From Candidatus Faecousia faecavium (GTDB taxonomy: Bacteria > Bacillota > Clostridia > Oscillospirales > Oscillospiraceae): a DNA stretch of 34,501 nucleotides. The stretch lies in assembly GCA_018712645.1 (NCBI GenBank), contig DVGO01000062.1, positions 68,195 through 102,695 on the forward strand, read 5' to 3'. How positions within the stretch are numbered: position 1 is the stretch's first letter; the number at the start of each line of letters is the position of its first letter. Under the pieces are notes generated by a model, which did not search any database, was not told the DNA's origin, and was given only the letters and a program-made list of their open reading frames with translations. The position numbers and the translations under genes were made by a program. Shown here piece by piece: positions 16,494 through 25,500 of the stretch.

Positions 16494-18197
16494 TTACTCC
16501 CGGCCCCCGGGCATGTTGCCGCTGGGTCTGCTGCCGGAAGAGAAGTCTGCCGCAGGCATACCGCCGGACTCCCCGGAGAACTGAGGCCGCTTGCCGCCGC
16601 CCATATCATCCCCTGCTACGACTGCGAAGCCCATTTCTCCACGGCCGCCAAAGAAACTGGGTTCTTCGCTGTAGTAAACCGTATCTCCTTCTGCCAGGCC
16701 GGATTTGATCTCCACATAGTTGCTGTTGCTCAGTCCGGGCACTACATCCACTTTGCCGCCGAACTCCTGGGTGTCTTCGTCATAGGTGGTATAGACATAG
16801 TAGCCGGTGCTGGTCTGGTGCAGGGCCTCCGCCGGAATCAGAATGGCATCGTCCACGCCCTCAATCCGCACATCCACATTGGCAGTCATGCCTGCCAGCA
16901 TCCCCTCCACCTTATCCAGGGTAATCACAGCGGTGTAGGTTCCATCGGAGGCGGTTTTGTCGATTTCCGTGACCACGCCCTCCAGGGTTTGGTCCCCGAT
17001 GGAACTGACCGTCACGTCCGCAGTCTGATCCAGGACCAAAGAAAGGATGTCCCCTTCATCCACGCTGATGGTTACGGACATGCTCACATCCGGCGCCAGT
17101 GTGACCAGGTCGGTAACTTCCGCATCTTCCTCCAGGTCCGCTACTGCGCTGACGCTTCCGGAGATAGGTGCGGTCAGGCCGCCATAGCGCTGAATCTGCA
17201 GCAGCTCCAGCAGCTCCTCCTGGCATTCCTTTCTGGTTTGCAGCAGAGCGTCGTAATTGGCGCTGGTGCTGGTATCGGTAAGTGTGAACACGGTAGACGA
17301 GGCACTGACCTTCTGATTTTCCTGGACGCTGATACCGTTGACCGTGCCGGCGTAGCCCGTAACAAACAAGGGATTGTGGATGTACAGCTTTCCCTGTCCC
17401 AGTTCTTCCCCGGATTCCGACTGTACCGTCACCGCTTCATCCAGGGTAGGGCCATCGTCGGTGAGCAGAATGGTGGCCGTTTCCCCTGCCAGGGATTCCA
17501 CAGTTGCTTCCACGGTGGTGCCGTCCTGGCGCACTACGGTAACCGCATCCCCTTCTTCCAGGTCACCGGCGGGAATCTCCACCGCCATATGGCCGTCCAG
17601 GGACAGCACCGCCAAAGCCCCATGTTCTGCCATGGTATCTGCCACCGCCGTGCCTTCCTGGGCATAAATGGCCTTCACCCGGCCGGCTACCCCGGCGGAA
17701 ATATAGCTGCTGACATGGTCCCCTTCCGCAGCGGCAATCTCATCGTCCAGCTGATCGATTTCCTCCTGCAGCTGAGACATTGCCGTGCGGACGGTAGCCA
17801 TATCCACCGTTACCAGCAGGTCACCCTGGGCAACGGTGTCTCCGAAGGACGCCAGAATTTCCGTGGCCTCCACCCCCTCCGGCAGAGAGACGATTTCCGT
17901 ATCCACATTTTCCAGCGTTCCGGAACCGGATACCACCGTGCTGATGGTGCCCCGCTCCGCTGCTGCGCTCATTACTTCTGTATTGGTTATGGCAAACTGC
18001 TCCCGCACCCGCCGGCGCAGAACCAGAACTGCCGCTGTCAAGATCACAATGCCGATCACCGCTGCCAGCACCACCGTTCGGATGGTCTTGCGGCGGCGCT
18101 GCTTTTTCGATTTGCTCAGGGCGTCAAACAGGGCTTCGTCCTTCTTCTGTTCTGTATTCCCCTCTTGGGGAAGAATATCCTGATTCTGATTGTTCAT
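16494..18197 (-). CDS. HlyD/MacA-like efflux adaptor, first gene of the export operon
   Basis: The start is 18197 with AAAGGAG 5 bp upstream; the open frame beyond it has no ribosome site. The 567-residue protein has a charged cytoplasmic N-terminus with KKQRRRK, one membrane anchor (about 40-60), then biotinyl-lipoyl-like and beta-barrel parts (ILASFGDTVAQGDLLVTVD; GLTAPISGSVSAV; VEGMLAGMTANVDV). The C-terminus ends in a Gly/Ser/Met/Pro-rich tail. The protein probably connects the MacB-like permease to the cell-wall side and helps substrate leave. The same operon carries a second, longer adaptor that shares blocks such as EHGALAVLSLD and AQEGxxVAD, so the two probably arose by duplication. 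Confidence 0.9.
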   Translation of the reverse strand: MNNQNQDILPQEGNTEQKKDEALFDALSKSKKQRRRKTIRTVVLAAVIGIVILTAAVLVLRRRVREQFAITNTEVMSAAAERGTISTVVSGSGTLENVDTEIVSLPEGVEATEILASFGDTVAQGDLLVTVDMATVRTAMSQLQEEIDQLDDEIAAAEGDHVSSYISAGVAGRVKAIYAQEGTAVADTMAEHGALAVLSLDGHMAVEIPAGDLEEGDAVTVVRQDGTTVEATVESLAGETATILLTDDGPTLDEAVTVQSESGEELGQGKLYIHNPLFVTGYAGTVNGISVQENQKVSASSTVFTLTDTSTSANYDALLQTRKECQEELLELLQIQRYGGLTAPISGSVSAVADLEEDAEVTDLVTLAPDVSMSVTISVDEGDILSLVLDQTADVTVSSIGDQTLEGVVTEIDKTASDGTYTAVITLDKVEGMLAGMTANVDVRIEGVDDAILIPAEALHQTSTGYYVYTTYDEDTQEFGGKVDVVPGLSNSNYVEIKSGLAEGDTVYYSEEPSFFGGRGEMGFAVVAGDDMGGGKRPQFSGESGGMPAADFSSGSRPSGNMPGGRE

Positions 18198-18263
18198 GGT
18201 TACTCCTTTCCATAGGTAAGCAGCATCCGGAAATACCGGCTGCACATTGGTCTGATCGGTTGC

Positions 18264-18269
18264 ATTATA
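18264..18269 (-). promoter_or_regulatory. Candidate -10 box of the export operon
   Basis: TATAAT on the minus strand lies 67 bp upstream of the first adaptor start. The -35 region is poor (no good TTGACA at 16-18 bp), so this is a weak call. Confidence 0.35.
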
Positions 18270-18330
18270 TCCTACGAAACTGAAATGCCGCTTAAGATTT
18301 GGGAATGTTTTTCAATTTTATATAGACAAC

Positions 18331-18361
18331 AAAAAACCTCCAGATTTTCTGGAGGTTTTTT
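18331..18361. terminator. Perfect bidirectional terminator ending the pilus operon
   Basis: AAAAAACCTCCAGA pairs perfectly with TCTGGAGGTTTTTT around a 3-nt loop, giving a 14-bp stem with A and T tracts at both ends. It lies 33 bp after the stop of the last sortase gene and upstream of the export operon promoter. Confidence 0.93.
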
Positions 18362-18393
18362 AGAGCAAATGCTATGGCGGTCCCGCCCTTTTG

Positions 18394-19200
18394 TCAGGGT
18401 GTACTCAGCAGGCGAAGTTTCCCCTGCAGCACATACCGGGCATCCTGAAATTCGTAGGAACATGTTGACAGGGTCAGGATTCTGTCCCCCGGCTGGATAT
18501 CCACTTCCGCTTCAAATGTTGACTGACGCATAGCCTGGGCGCCTAATTCGGGGATTTGCTCCCCATCTTCCGCAAATACATACGCATCCGATGTGGCTTG
18601 CGTAACATATCCGGCGAAAAGTTCCACTTTATAATTCTTATCTCTGGTCAGCAGCCACATAACGGGATGTTCTTCATAGTATTCCTGCTCTTTGTATCTG
18701 CTTAACGTACCGAACATACTGCCGTTTTTCATGTTATGACCATAGATCACAGTATTTCCATCAAGAAAATCCCGGTCATTGCGGTAATCCGCAAACAGCG
18801 TTCCCGACCCGTTGGGCGTTCCGTCCAGCAGGCGGTATAAGTAGTAGTCATTATCTTTCGCCTGTACAACCGGAAGGTTAATGGGTGTGTCCGGGCAGTA
18901 AAGCCAGGCAATGACATCCGATGACTTCTCCTGCAGCGCATCGAAATCCACTTCAATGGGCGCAGTTTCCTGCAAAGCAGTTTCCTGCTCCGCTGCTTCC
19001 GTTTCTTCCACAGAGGAAAGCTGGTTAGTTTCTGTCTCAGACGTTTTTGCAGCCCTGGTTTCCACCACAGCATGCTGTAATTCTGTGTTGAATTCTCGGC
19101 TGGCGCTGTTTTGCATGATATAGCGAACTGTTTGATATCCGCAAAAACACAACGTTGCAACCGCCAAAAGCCCCAACACCAATCGGATTAAATGTCTCAT
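18394..19200 (-). CDS. Class B sortase, last gene of the pilus operon
   Basis: The start is 19200 after AGGGGAG. The 268-residue protein has an N-terminal signal-anchor (about 4-24), a Glu/Thr-rich spacer (about 45-80) and a sortase B fold with the catalytic histidine in VIYGHNMKNGSMFG (H155), cysteine in TLSTCSYEF (C247) and arginine R255. The phrase YGHNMKNGSMFG is typical of class B. Its position after the small PKTG-type anchor pilin suggests that it attaches the pilus base to peptidoglycan, while the other sortase polymerises the shaft. This division of labour is inferred from gene order, not shown. Confidence 0.93.
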   Translation of the reverse strand: MRHLIRLVLGLLAVATLCFCGYQTVRYIMQNSASREFNTELQHAVVETRAAKTSETETNQLSSVEETEAAEQETALQETAPIEVDFDALQEKSSDVIAWLYCPDTPINLPVVQAKDNDYYLYRLLDGTPNGSGTLFADYRNDRDFLDGNTVIYGHNMKNGSMFGTLSRYKEQEYYEEHPVMWLLTRDKNYKVELFAGYVTQATSDAYVFAEDGEQIPELGAQAMRQSTFEAEVDIQPGDRILTLSTCSYEFQDARYVLQGKLRLLSTP

Positions 19201-19224
19201 TATTCTCCCCTCTGTAGGGATAAC

Positions 19225-19253
19225 ACCCCATCCCACAAGATACGGGATGGGGT
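19225..19253 (-). other. Intercistronic hairpin before the last sortase gene
   Basis: ACCCCATCCC pairs with GGGATGGGGT (10-bp perfect stem, 9-nt loop) in the 70-bp gap after the anchor pilin gene. No T-run follows on the minus strand, so it looks like an attenuating or mRNA-stabilising hairpin rather than a full terminator. Confidence 0.55.
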
Positions 19254-19270
19254 ATCATTTCCATGTATGC

Positions 19271-19876
19271 TTACTCTGTCTCTTTCTTTTTTCTCGTCAA
19301 GTACAGCCCGACCAAAATACCGATGCTGACCACCGTCAACGCTCCGTAGAGGGCAAAGGGGAAAGAATCCCCGGTTTTCGGTGTATCGGAGGGTGGATAG
19401 GCATACTGATTCACAAACTTCGCCTTCTGCACCTTTTCAGTCGATCCGGATTCCCGAATCGCCGTGGTGGCCTCCAGCGCACTGCCATCAGCGGTGTAGG
19501 TTACCGTGATGTTTACATCATAAACCGTGTCATCATAGGTACACCGGCTGTTTGTCCCCTTGACCTGGCGGACGGTATAGGAATACACCCCTACAGTGTC
19601 AAAGACAATGTCGGGAAATACCCCGTTTCCGGAACCGGTAATGGTTATGGAACAGGCACCATCTTTGCTTCCGGACGGCATTGGACTATTTGAATTCTCT
19701 GCCTGAAGCAAAAGCTGATACGTCTGGGCCGTGGTAGGCCGGTTGCCGGTAACTTTCACTTCTACCGGGATACCAACCCCCACCGTTGCGGCAGCAAGCA
19801 CATCCGGAGCAGCCGTCAGCAGGCATATCCCTGTCAGCATCAGTGACAGAAAGACTCGAAATATACGCTTCCTCAT
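19271..19876 (-). CDS. FctB-like anchor (base) pilin with PKTG sorting signal
   Basis: The start is 19876 after AGGAGGG. The 201-residue protein has a signal peptide (cleavage near VLAAA) and one beta-rich domain of the streptococcal FctA/pilin isopeptide-linkage type (VGVYSYTVRQVKG, YDVNITVTYTADG, KAKFVNQY). It ends in a cell-wall sorting signal: DTPKTGD (164-170), a hydrophobic helix and the tail RKKKETE. It is small and sits directly after the first sortase, the position of the FctB base pilin in streptococcal FCT islands. Its motif differs from that of the shaft pilin and adhesin, so it is probably the subunit anchored to the wall. Confidence 0.87.
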   Translation of the reverse strand: MRKRIFRVFLSLMLTGICLLTAAPDVLAAATVGVGIPVEVKVTGNRPTTAQTYQLLLQAENSNSPMPSGSKDGACSITITGSGNGVFPDIVFDTVGVYSYTVRQVKGTNSRCTYDDTVYDVNITVTYTADGSALEATTAIRESGSTEKVQKAKFVNQYAYPPSDTPKTGDSFPFALYGALTVVSIGILVGLYLTRKKKETE

Positions 19877-19877
19877 T

Positions 19878-20654
19878 TTATGATCCCTCCTGAATTCCCG
19901 ATAAGTGGTTCTCCATTCTTGCCAGCACCACAGTTCTGGCATCGGTAAATTCTGCAGAGCAAGTGGAGAAGGCTAAAATATGGGGGCAATCTTCCTTCGT
20001 CAGCATATCCAGGGTTTCCTGCCGGAAATACATAGCGTTTTCCTTTGTATAAGATAGCAGATTGCTTATATCAGCCTGCCAGCGGGTGGGATCAAAGATC
20101 ATATCATCCGATGCCTCCACAACCAGACAGGCAAAGATTTCCAGGTCGTAACTGCTGTCGGGCAAAATCAGAAGCCCGCTGGTATTATCCAGAAAGAATT
20201 GCCGATCCTTGTATAAGTCCAGATCGCCAAACATACCGCTGTTTTCCATGTGATGACCATACAGCAGAGAAAATGTATCACCGAAGGCATTGTCATTTCG
20301 GGAATCCAGGAAAATGCTTCCCGCCAAAGCAAAATTGCCGTAAACATCGGTATTGATATAACTCATGTTGTCCTGCCCCTGGAGAACAGGGTGGTCAATT
20401 TTGGTATTGTCCAGGGTAACCCAGGCGCAGACGTCGGGGTTCACGTTTAACAGCTCAGCAAAGGTGGGGCCATCCTCCCCTTCCTCTGTCTTGGGTTTTA
20501 GTTTAATCATATCCGCCTGGACATCTTCGGCGGCGGAATAGATGCGGCTGTTGTCCCAAAGGGCGTATCCTGCGTAGGCCCCAGCAATGGTGAGACTCAG
20601 CAGTACCACTATGCTCACAATGGCATTTGCAATTCGCAGTAAAATACGGGTCAT
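19878..20654 (-). CDS. Class B-type pilus sortase (SrtC2-like)
   Basis: A 258-residue protein with an N-terminal membrane anchor (about 8-30), the catalytic block LLYGHHMENSGMFGD (H134), FSTCSAEF (C232) and TDAR (R240). The fold marks are of class B, the same class as SrtC2 of group A Streptococcus, which polymerises Spy0128-type pilins with a VPTG-like signal. It lies just after the major pilin gene, and its stop is one base before the anchor pilin start. AAAGGAGG lies about 13 bp before the ATG, a rather long spacing that may lower its output compared with the pilin. Confidence 0.93.
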   Translation of the reverse strand: MTRILLRIANAIVSIVVLLSLTIAGAYAGYALWDNSRIYSAAEDVQADMIKLKPKTEEGEDGPTFAELLNVNPDVCAWVTLDNTKIDHPVLQGQDNMSYINTDVYGNFALAGSIFLDSRNDNAFGDTFSLLYGHHMENSGMFGDLDLYKDRQFFLDNTSGLLILPDSSYDLEIFACLVVEASDDMIFDPTRWQADISNLLSYTKENAMYFRQETLDMLTKEDCPHILAFSTCSAEFTDARTVVLARMENHLSGIQEGS

Positions 20655-20684
20655 ACCGTTTGTGGGACCTCCTTTCGTTTTGCC

Positions 20685-20706
20685 CCCGGGGGTCGAGGCC
20701 CCCGGG
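20685..20706 (-). other. GC-rich hairpin between major pilin and sortase genes
   Basis: CCCGGGGG pairs with CCCCCGGG (8-bp perfect stem, loop TCGAGG), 27 bp after the pilin stop. On the minus strand it is followed by GGCAAAACG and not by a T-run. It is likely a partial terminator or 3'-end stabiliser that lets pilin be made in excess over sortase. Confidence 0.6.
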
Positions 20707-20732
20707 TTTCAGTGGTTCAGAAAAAGAGGACC

Positions 20733-21659
20733 TTAGAATTCACGGGCGGAACGCTTTTTCACGAAGAAAGCTACCATGCAGACCACGCAAACGGTCAGCA
20801 GCAGCACATAGGGCAGGGAATCCAGCATGATGCCGGTGTCAACAGCGGCGTTTTTGGTGTTTGTGACAGTTGCGGTATCGTTGTCATCTCTAGAAATCGT
20901 TTTACTAGTATCAGGGAAGTTGTAAGTAGGCGTATAACCATCCAGAGCAGAAGCATCTTCCACCACATCGTAGATCACGCCTTCGGGGATGTTGTTGAAG
21001 GTAACGGTGTCTTCATGGCTTACGACAATGGAAACAGTCTCGGTACCATCAGTCATAGCATTGGGCTGGATTGTATAGTCCTGATCACCAACCCTGTAAG
21101 AGATGACGCTCTTAACAGTCTCTCCGGCAGGCGCGTTGAAGGTAACATTCAAAGTAAATTTGGCAGAACGGTCACCCATGTTGCCTGCAACGATTTTGCT
21201 GACAGCCAAAGTACCAGCGGCGTAGGTGTTTTCGATGCCATCCATGTCTTTCTCTCCAGTATGGTACAGACGGGCAACACGATACAGCTCGCCATTGTCG
21301 TCTCTGTACAGGTAAACCTTAATGGTGTAGCCAGTACCATAGGTCATACCAGCGGTCTGCAGGTCGGTCTGAACCAGGTTATACTCCCCAACCAGGCCGG
21401 GTTCCGCGCCAAGAGCGGTAATCTCGGGAAGGGTAACTGTCACCTGATGGGCCTGCTTATTATAGGATGCAGAGAAGCCATCCGCATTCTGACCATCCTT
21501 CTGAACTGCAAAGGTAAGATCTTCATCGGGAGCCTCGGTACCGGTGGTGGTCACATTGATGACCAGACTTGCCGTGTCTCCAACACCAGCTGCAAACGCC
21601 GTGGCGCTGAGGGACAGGACCATGGCCAGAGCCATGATTAGAGCTAACAGTTTTTTCAT
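20733..21659 (-). CDS. Major (shaft) pilin, FctA/Spy0128-like
   Basis: The start is 21659: AGGAGG is 8 bp away, while the ATG 6 bp upstream would be only 2 bp from it. The 308-residue protein has a signal peptide (cleavage near AFAA, residue 24) and two beta-rich halves. The second half (LAVSKIVAGNMGDRSAKF ... VVEDAS ... TVTNTKN) has Lys, Glu and Asn positions fit for an intramolecular isopeptide bond. The C-terminal signal is VDTGIMLDSLPY (from 273) followed by a hydrophobic helix and KKRSAREF. This matches the EVPTG-type signal of streptococcal T-antigen pilins and not classic LPXTG. Gene order supports it as the pilus shaft subunit. Confidence 0.88.
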   Translation of the reverse strand: MKKLLALIMALAMVLSLSATAFAAGVGDTASLVINVTTTGTEAPDEDLTFAVQKDGQNADGFSASYNKQAHQVTVTLPEITALGAEPGLVGEYNLVQTDLQTAGMTYGTGYTIKVYLYRDDNGELYRVARLYHTGEKDMDGIENTYAAGTLAVSKIVAGNMGDRSAKFTLNVTFNAPAGETVKSVISYRVGDQDYTIQPNAMTDGTETVSIVVSHEDTVTFNNIPEGVIYDVVEDASALDGYTPTYNFPDTSKTISRDDNDTATVTNTKNAAVDTGIMLDSLPYVLLLTVCVVCMVAFFVKKRSAREF

Positions 21660-21771
21660 GTTCATTTCCTCCTGAAACAAATTTTGGATATTCATAGGCT
21701 GCTTACCCAAATAGAGTACAATGTCGGGCTGCCGTGCCGCCCTCATGCAGAGAGGTGAGAGCGGGGGCCCT

Positions 21772-21788
21772 GGGGGCTTACAGCCCCC
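21772..21788 (-). other. Hairpin spanning the stop codon of the SipA-like gene
   Basis: GGGGGCT pairs with AGCCCCC around a 3-nt loop, and the TAA of the sipA-like gene lies within the structure. It may mark a processing point that separates the message of the large upstream adhesin from that of the pilin. Confidence 0.45.
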
Positions 21789-22329
21789 TTCTCCGGAGAA
21801 TGGTTATGACCTTTCCCTGGATGTTTTTGACAGGCACCGGGCCAAAGTCCCGGCTGTCGGTGCTTTGGGTCCGGTAGTCCCCTAAGATGAACACGGCATC
21901 GTCGGGGAGGCGCAGGGGGTACTCAAACCCTTCTTTTGCATAGGTGGGATACATGATTTCTCCGCCTTGAACGGTACCGTTTACCAACATGGTGCCGGTG
22001 TCATCCAGGGTCACCACGTCCGTACAGTTGGCGGCAATGCGTCCAATGGCGAGCTTGCCGTCCTGTTCGTAGAGGACCACGTCGCCTTTGCTGTAGTTCT
22101 TTTGGAGCAGGAAGGTCAGGGCCAGGTCCCCGTCTTTCAGAGCGGGGAACATGGCGTTTCCCGTAACCTGGGTGAAGGAGAAGACCTGGGTGAGCAGAAT
22201 GTAGGCCACCAGAACCACCGCCAGGATGCGCCCCAAAAGGGCCAGCCCGTCTTCCCGGTCCAGGGCCGCATCTCTGCGGCGGCGGATAATGGGCGTCAGG
22301 GAATCAAAGGAAGTCGTCTGGTTCTGCAT
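21778..22329 (-). CDS. SipA-like pilin chaperone (signal peptidase I fold, inactive)
   Basis: The start is 22329 with AAGGAG 7 bp upstream. The 183-residue protein has the signal peptidase I layout: one N-terminal membrane helix (about 29-48), box B region QVTGNAMFPALKDGD, box D region LAIGRIAANCTD and box E-like VFILGDYRTQSTDSRDFG. The catalytic Ser of the normal G-x-S-M-x-P motif is Ala here (GNAMFP), and the Lys expected before R-V/I is Gly (GRIAA). Both catalytic residues are thus missing. SipA of streptococcal FCT pilus islands has likewise lost its Ser/Lys pair and acts as a pilus assembly chaperone. Position between adhesin and shaft pilin is also the same. Confidence 0.9.
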   Translation of the reverse strand: MQNQTTSFDSLTPIIRRRRDAALDREDGLALLGRILAVVLVAYILLTQVFSFTQVTGNAMFPALKDGDLALTFLLQKNYSKGDVVLYEQDGKLAIGRIAANCTDVVTLDDTGTMLVNGTVQGGEIMYPTYAKEGFEYPLRLPDDAVFILGDYRTQSTDSRDFGPVPVKNIQGKVITILRRRGL

Positions 22330-22570
22330 GGGGCTTCTCCTTCCGGAATTCTTCCAGCAGCGCATCATACCTTGCCCGCTCTGCGGAAAGTGCCGCTTCA
22401 TACAGGGCGTTGAGTTCGCCGATTTTCTTCCAAACGTCGGCCTCGCTGACCCCCAGAATGCAGCGGCGGAACCGGACCTTCTTGAGCCAGGGACCAATGG
22501 CCTCCTGGGCGTGGTTCAATGGCGCTTGGGTTTCCGCGGAGGGGCGGGAGGCCCCGGCGTATTTTCTCAT
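22304..22570 (-). CDS. Small coiled-coil protein of the pilus operon, unknown function
   Basis: An 88-residue cytoplasmic protein between the adhesin and the SipA-like gene. The ATG at 22570 is 5 bp after the adhesin stop, AGGGAGG lies inside the adhesin's last codons, and its end overlaps the sipA-like start by 26 bp. Coding is thus supported by coupling on both sides. The core reads FRRCILGVSEADVWKKIGELN followed by a charged amphipathic helix of Ala/Glu/Arg heptads (LYEAALSAERARYDALLEEF). There is no signal peptide or membrane segment. I do not recognise a named family. It may bind the cytoplasmic face of the assembly machinery or place it at the septum, but this is a guess. Confidence 0.8.
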   Translation of the reverse strand: MRKYAGASRPSAETQAPLNHAQEAIGPWLKKVRFRRCILGVSEADVWKKIGELNALYEAALSAERARYDALLEEFRKEKPHAEPDDFL

Positions 22571-22575
22571 ATGCC

Positions 22576-25500
22576 TCAGTCCTCCCTGCGCCGCTTGCGG
22601 CTCTTAAGCAGCACCACACCGCCGATTACAACCACTGCCAAAATAAGAATGTAGGGCAGGGTATCCAGAATGACGCCGGTGTCAATGTCCATGTCCTTGT
22701 GGTTGGTGAAAACTACAGACTTGTCGGCTTCCATTTCTGTATTATCAATGCTGACCGTTACAGTCTTTCCGTTATCCACAGAAGAGTTCCCATCGATTGT
22801 GATAGAGGTGGTATAATCCGCTGCTCCGGTTTCGGTGAGGGTAATTTCGTCACCTTTCTGCACTCGCAGGGTGATGGACTGACCGTTGCGAAGGGTGAAT
22901 CCACCATTATATTCCTCCAGGGTACCGTTGTCTTTGACGATTTGGATGGGCTTATACAGCTTGGAGGCCGCCGTGAAGGAGAAGGGCTCAGAGAAGATTG
23001 CCATATTGCCCGTTACCTTCTTCGTGACGGTCACGTCCACAAACTCACGGACATTCTCGATCTCTATCATCTTAGAGTCTGCATCAGCAGAAAGCGTTGT
23101 CCATCCGCTGCCGGATTGCTTCTCCATGGTGATCGTGTTGCCGCTGACAGTGACCCGATAGAGGTCGTCCTTGAGGGTGTAGCCTGCTGGGGTGTAATGC
23201 TCCACCATGTAATACTGGCCGCCTTGCAGGTTGTTGAAAACCACGTCGGGATTGGAAACGGCTGTAAAAGGATCACCGAATCCTTCAATTACATTGTGAC
23301 CGGCGTGTTCGCCTGTACCCTCTGTAACTGTGGGGACCTTTGTGGCATTGGCAGGAATCGTATAGAGGTAGAAGAATACCTGTGATAGACCCTGGCCATT
23401 CTGATCTACCTTCCGGAAGCGCAGCGTGCCGGTGTCACGTTCGTTGGTCACCGTCAGGTAAATGCCCACTGCGTCGGACGGGTTTTCGGTTTTCTGCCCG
23501 CTTGCATCGCGGTATTCCATGGGGAGGGTTTTAACATCATAGAAGCGGTAGCCGTCTGGTTCAGTGCTGGAGTAATTCCAGTCGCCGATTTTGTCCTCGC
23601 GGATGGTATACTCTGCTCGCTTACCGTCAATGTATAGAGGCACCCGGGTGGTGAAGGTGTGACGCCAGGCGTTTCTTTCCTCCAGTTCAGCCGTAAACCC
23701 ATTGAGCAGAGGCTGACCATCGTAATAAACGGAAACACTGACCGGGGTGTTTTCCCTATCCAGCCACTGCTTCTCCACAGTCAGGGGAAGAACAGGAGAA
23801 TAGTTTTTGACCGTGAGCTCCATTTCGCTCTTGCTGACAAACTTGTCTCCATTCTCTGCCCTTGCGTCTATAATCTGTTTGCCATCTGCATCCAGGGTGA
23901 CTGTAATCTTACCTGGATTTTCATAGCCCACAGGCACATCTTCCTGGAAGATGTAGGTCGTGCTGTGTTCCAGTTTCAGATAGATTTGGCCGGAGCCATC
24001 GGTGACAGCCTTACTGTCCGGGACAAGGCTGCCATCCGCCGGATCAATGGAATATCTGCCCGGACCGCCAAAATACAGGGTCACAGGGGTGCCATGCTCG
24101 TCCAGCACTGTGAAGGAGATGTTCGGCATGGTCTGACCAGTCAGGGCATCAATCTTCTTCAGGGTCATAACACCGGGCTGGGTGTAGGTGTTCAGGAAGG
24201 ATACCGTCTGAACCTCGTTTATCTGCGAGGCTTGGCCGGTGACCAATGCAGAATCGCCGCTTCTCCAACCGGCGGTGTTCTGGTCAGCTTGGCGAGAGTT
24301 TTTGACCTGATATTCTGCCGTGGTCTTAATACCATTTTGGGTGTATTCGTATTCCATCTCTGCCACCGTATAATCCCGGTACTGATCCACCGGGATATCC
24401 CAGGTGTAGGTGCTGCCATCATCCGATTTTTTGACACCTTCATCTGTCAGTCTCAATACTCTGTTACCATGGGGCGATTCGCTGCCATCACTTGTGTCTG
24501 TGGTAACATCGACGTAAAAACCATTTTTGGCGGCTTCAATGGCATCGGGGTTGCCGGCAAAGGTTTTGGTGATTCGCATATTACCGGTTTTTGCAACCAG
24601 AACGCCATCAATATGCCAGCCGTCCGTTGCGTCATACTTAAAGACGTGCCACTTAATGGTAAATTTGGTATCCGTCAGGTCATCTGCCGCCACATCTTTT
24701 CCGTTGAGCTGAATATGGCCCGTTCCGTCTGCCACCATGCTGCGGATGTTCTGCAGGACCTCTTCATCATTAGGAAAGTCCACTTGGAAGGTGAATGTGG
24801 TTCCGTTATCTGCTGTCTTTTCATATCCGTTTGTAAGCTTATTGTATATTTCGCTGTGAATTGCATTCAGGTCATTGCCGGTGGACTGGCCAAGAATATA
24901 ATACTGATCTGGATTATTTGGATTCTTTTGAATACCTACGCCGGGCCTCATCGCGTCATTTCCCGAAACACCGCAGTCGCTGACAAACACGGAACTTGTA
25001 AAAACATCTGAATTGAGTCCGCTTTCCCAGCGGGTGCTGCCCTCGGGAACGGCTCCAATGGAGACGAAGAAATTCACCAGGGTGTTGTTATTATGATCTG
25101 CCTCATGGCCGGTTTGGGTCTCCCACTTGGCTGTGAAGGTGATCTCTGTTTTGCCGTTCGGAATCTTGTAGTATTCACCGATCTGATGCACCTGATTGTC
25201 GGCATCACATAACCAGCCCTCGAAGGTTGCCATGCCCAGATACTTGTCACTTTCGAAGAAGTAGCTCTGCTGGCTGGGGGCACGGACGGAATGGGGATTG
25301 GCGCTGGGCTGAACCCAGGTAAAGACCTGCTGGCCTTCAATATTGGGTGCACCATACTCCGGGTCGCTGGGCGGCGGGTCCAGGTTCATAATGTAAGTGA
25401 TTCTGACCTCGCCCTCTTTTAAGGCCGGGGAAATAATGTAGGGCTGGCTAATGCTCTCGATAGTGAAAACAGTGGTATCTCCTTGGGACACACCATTGAC

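Noticed and set aside
15492..18215. A 907-codon plus-strand open frame
   Set aside because: It lies antisense to the permease, ATPase and adaptor genes, which have intact Walker and FtsX motifs; its composition is that of an antisense shadow.
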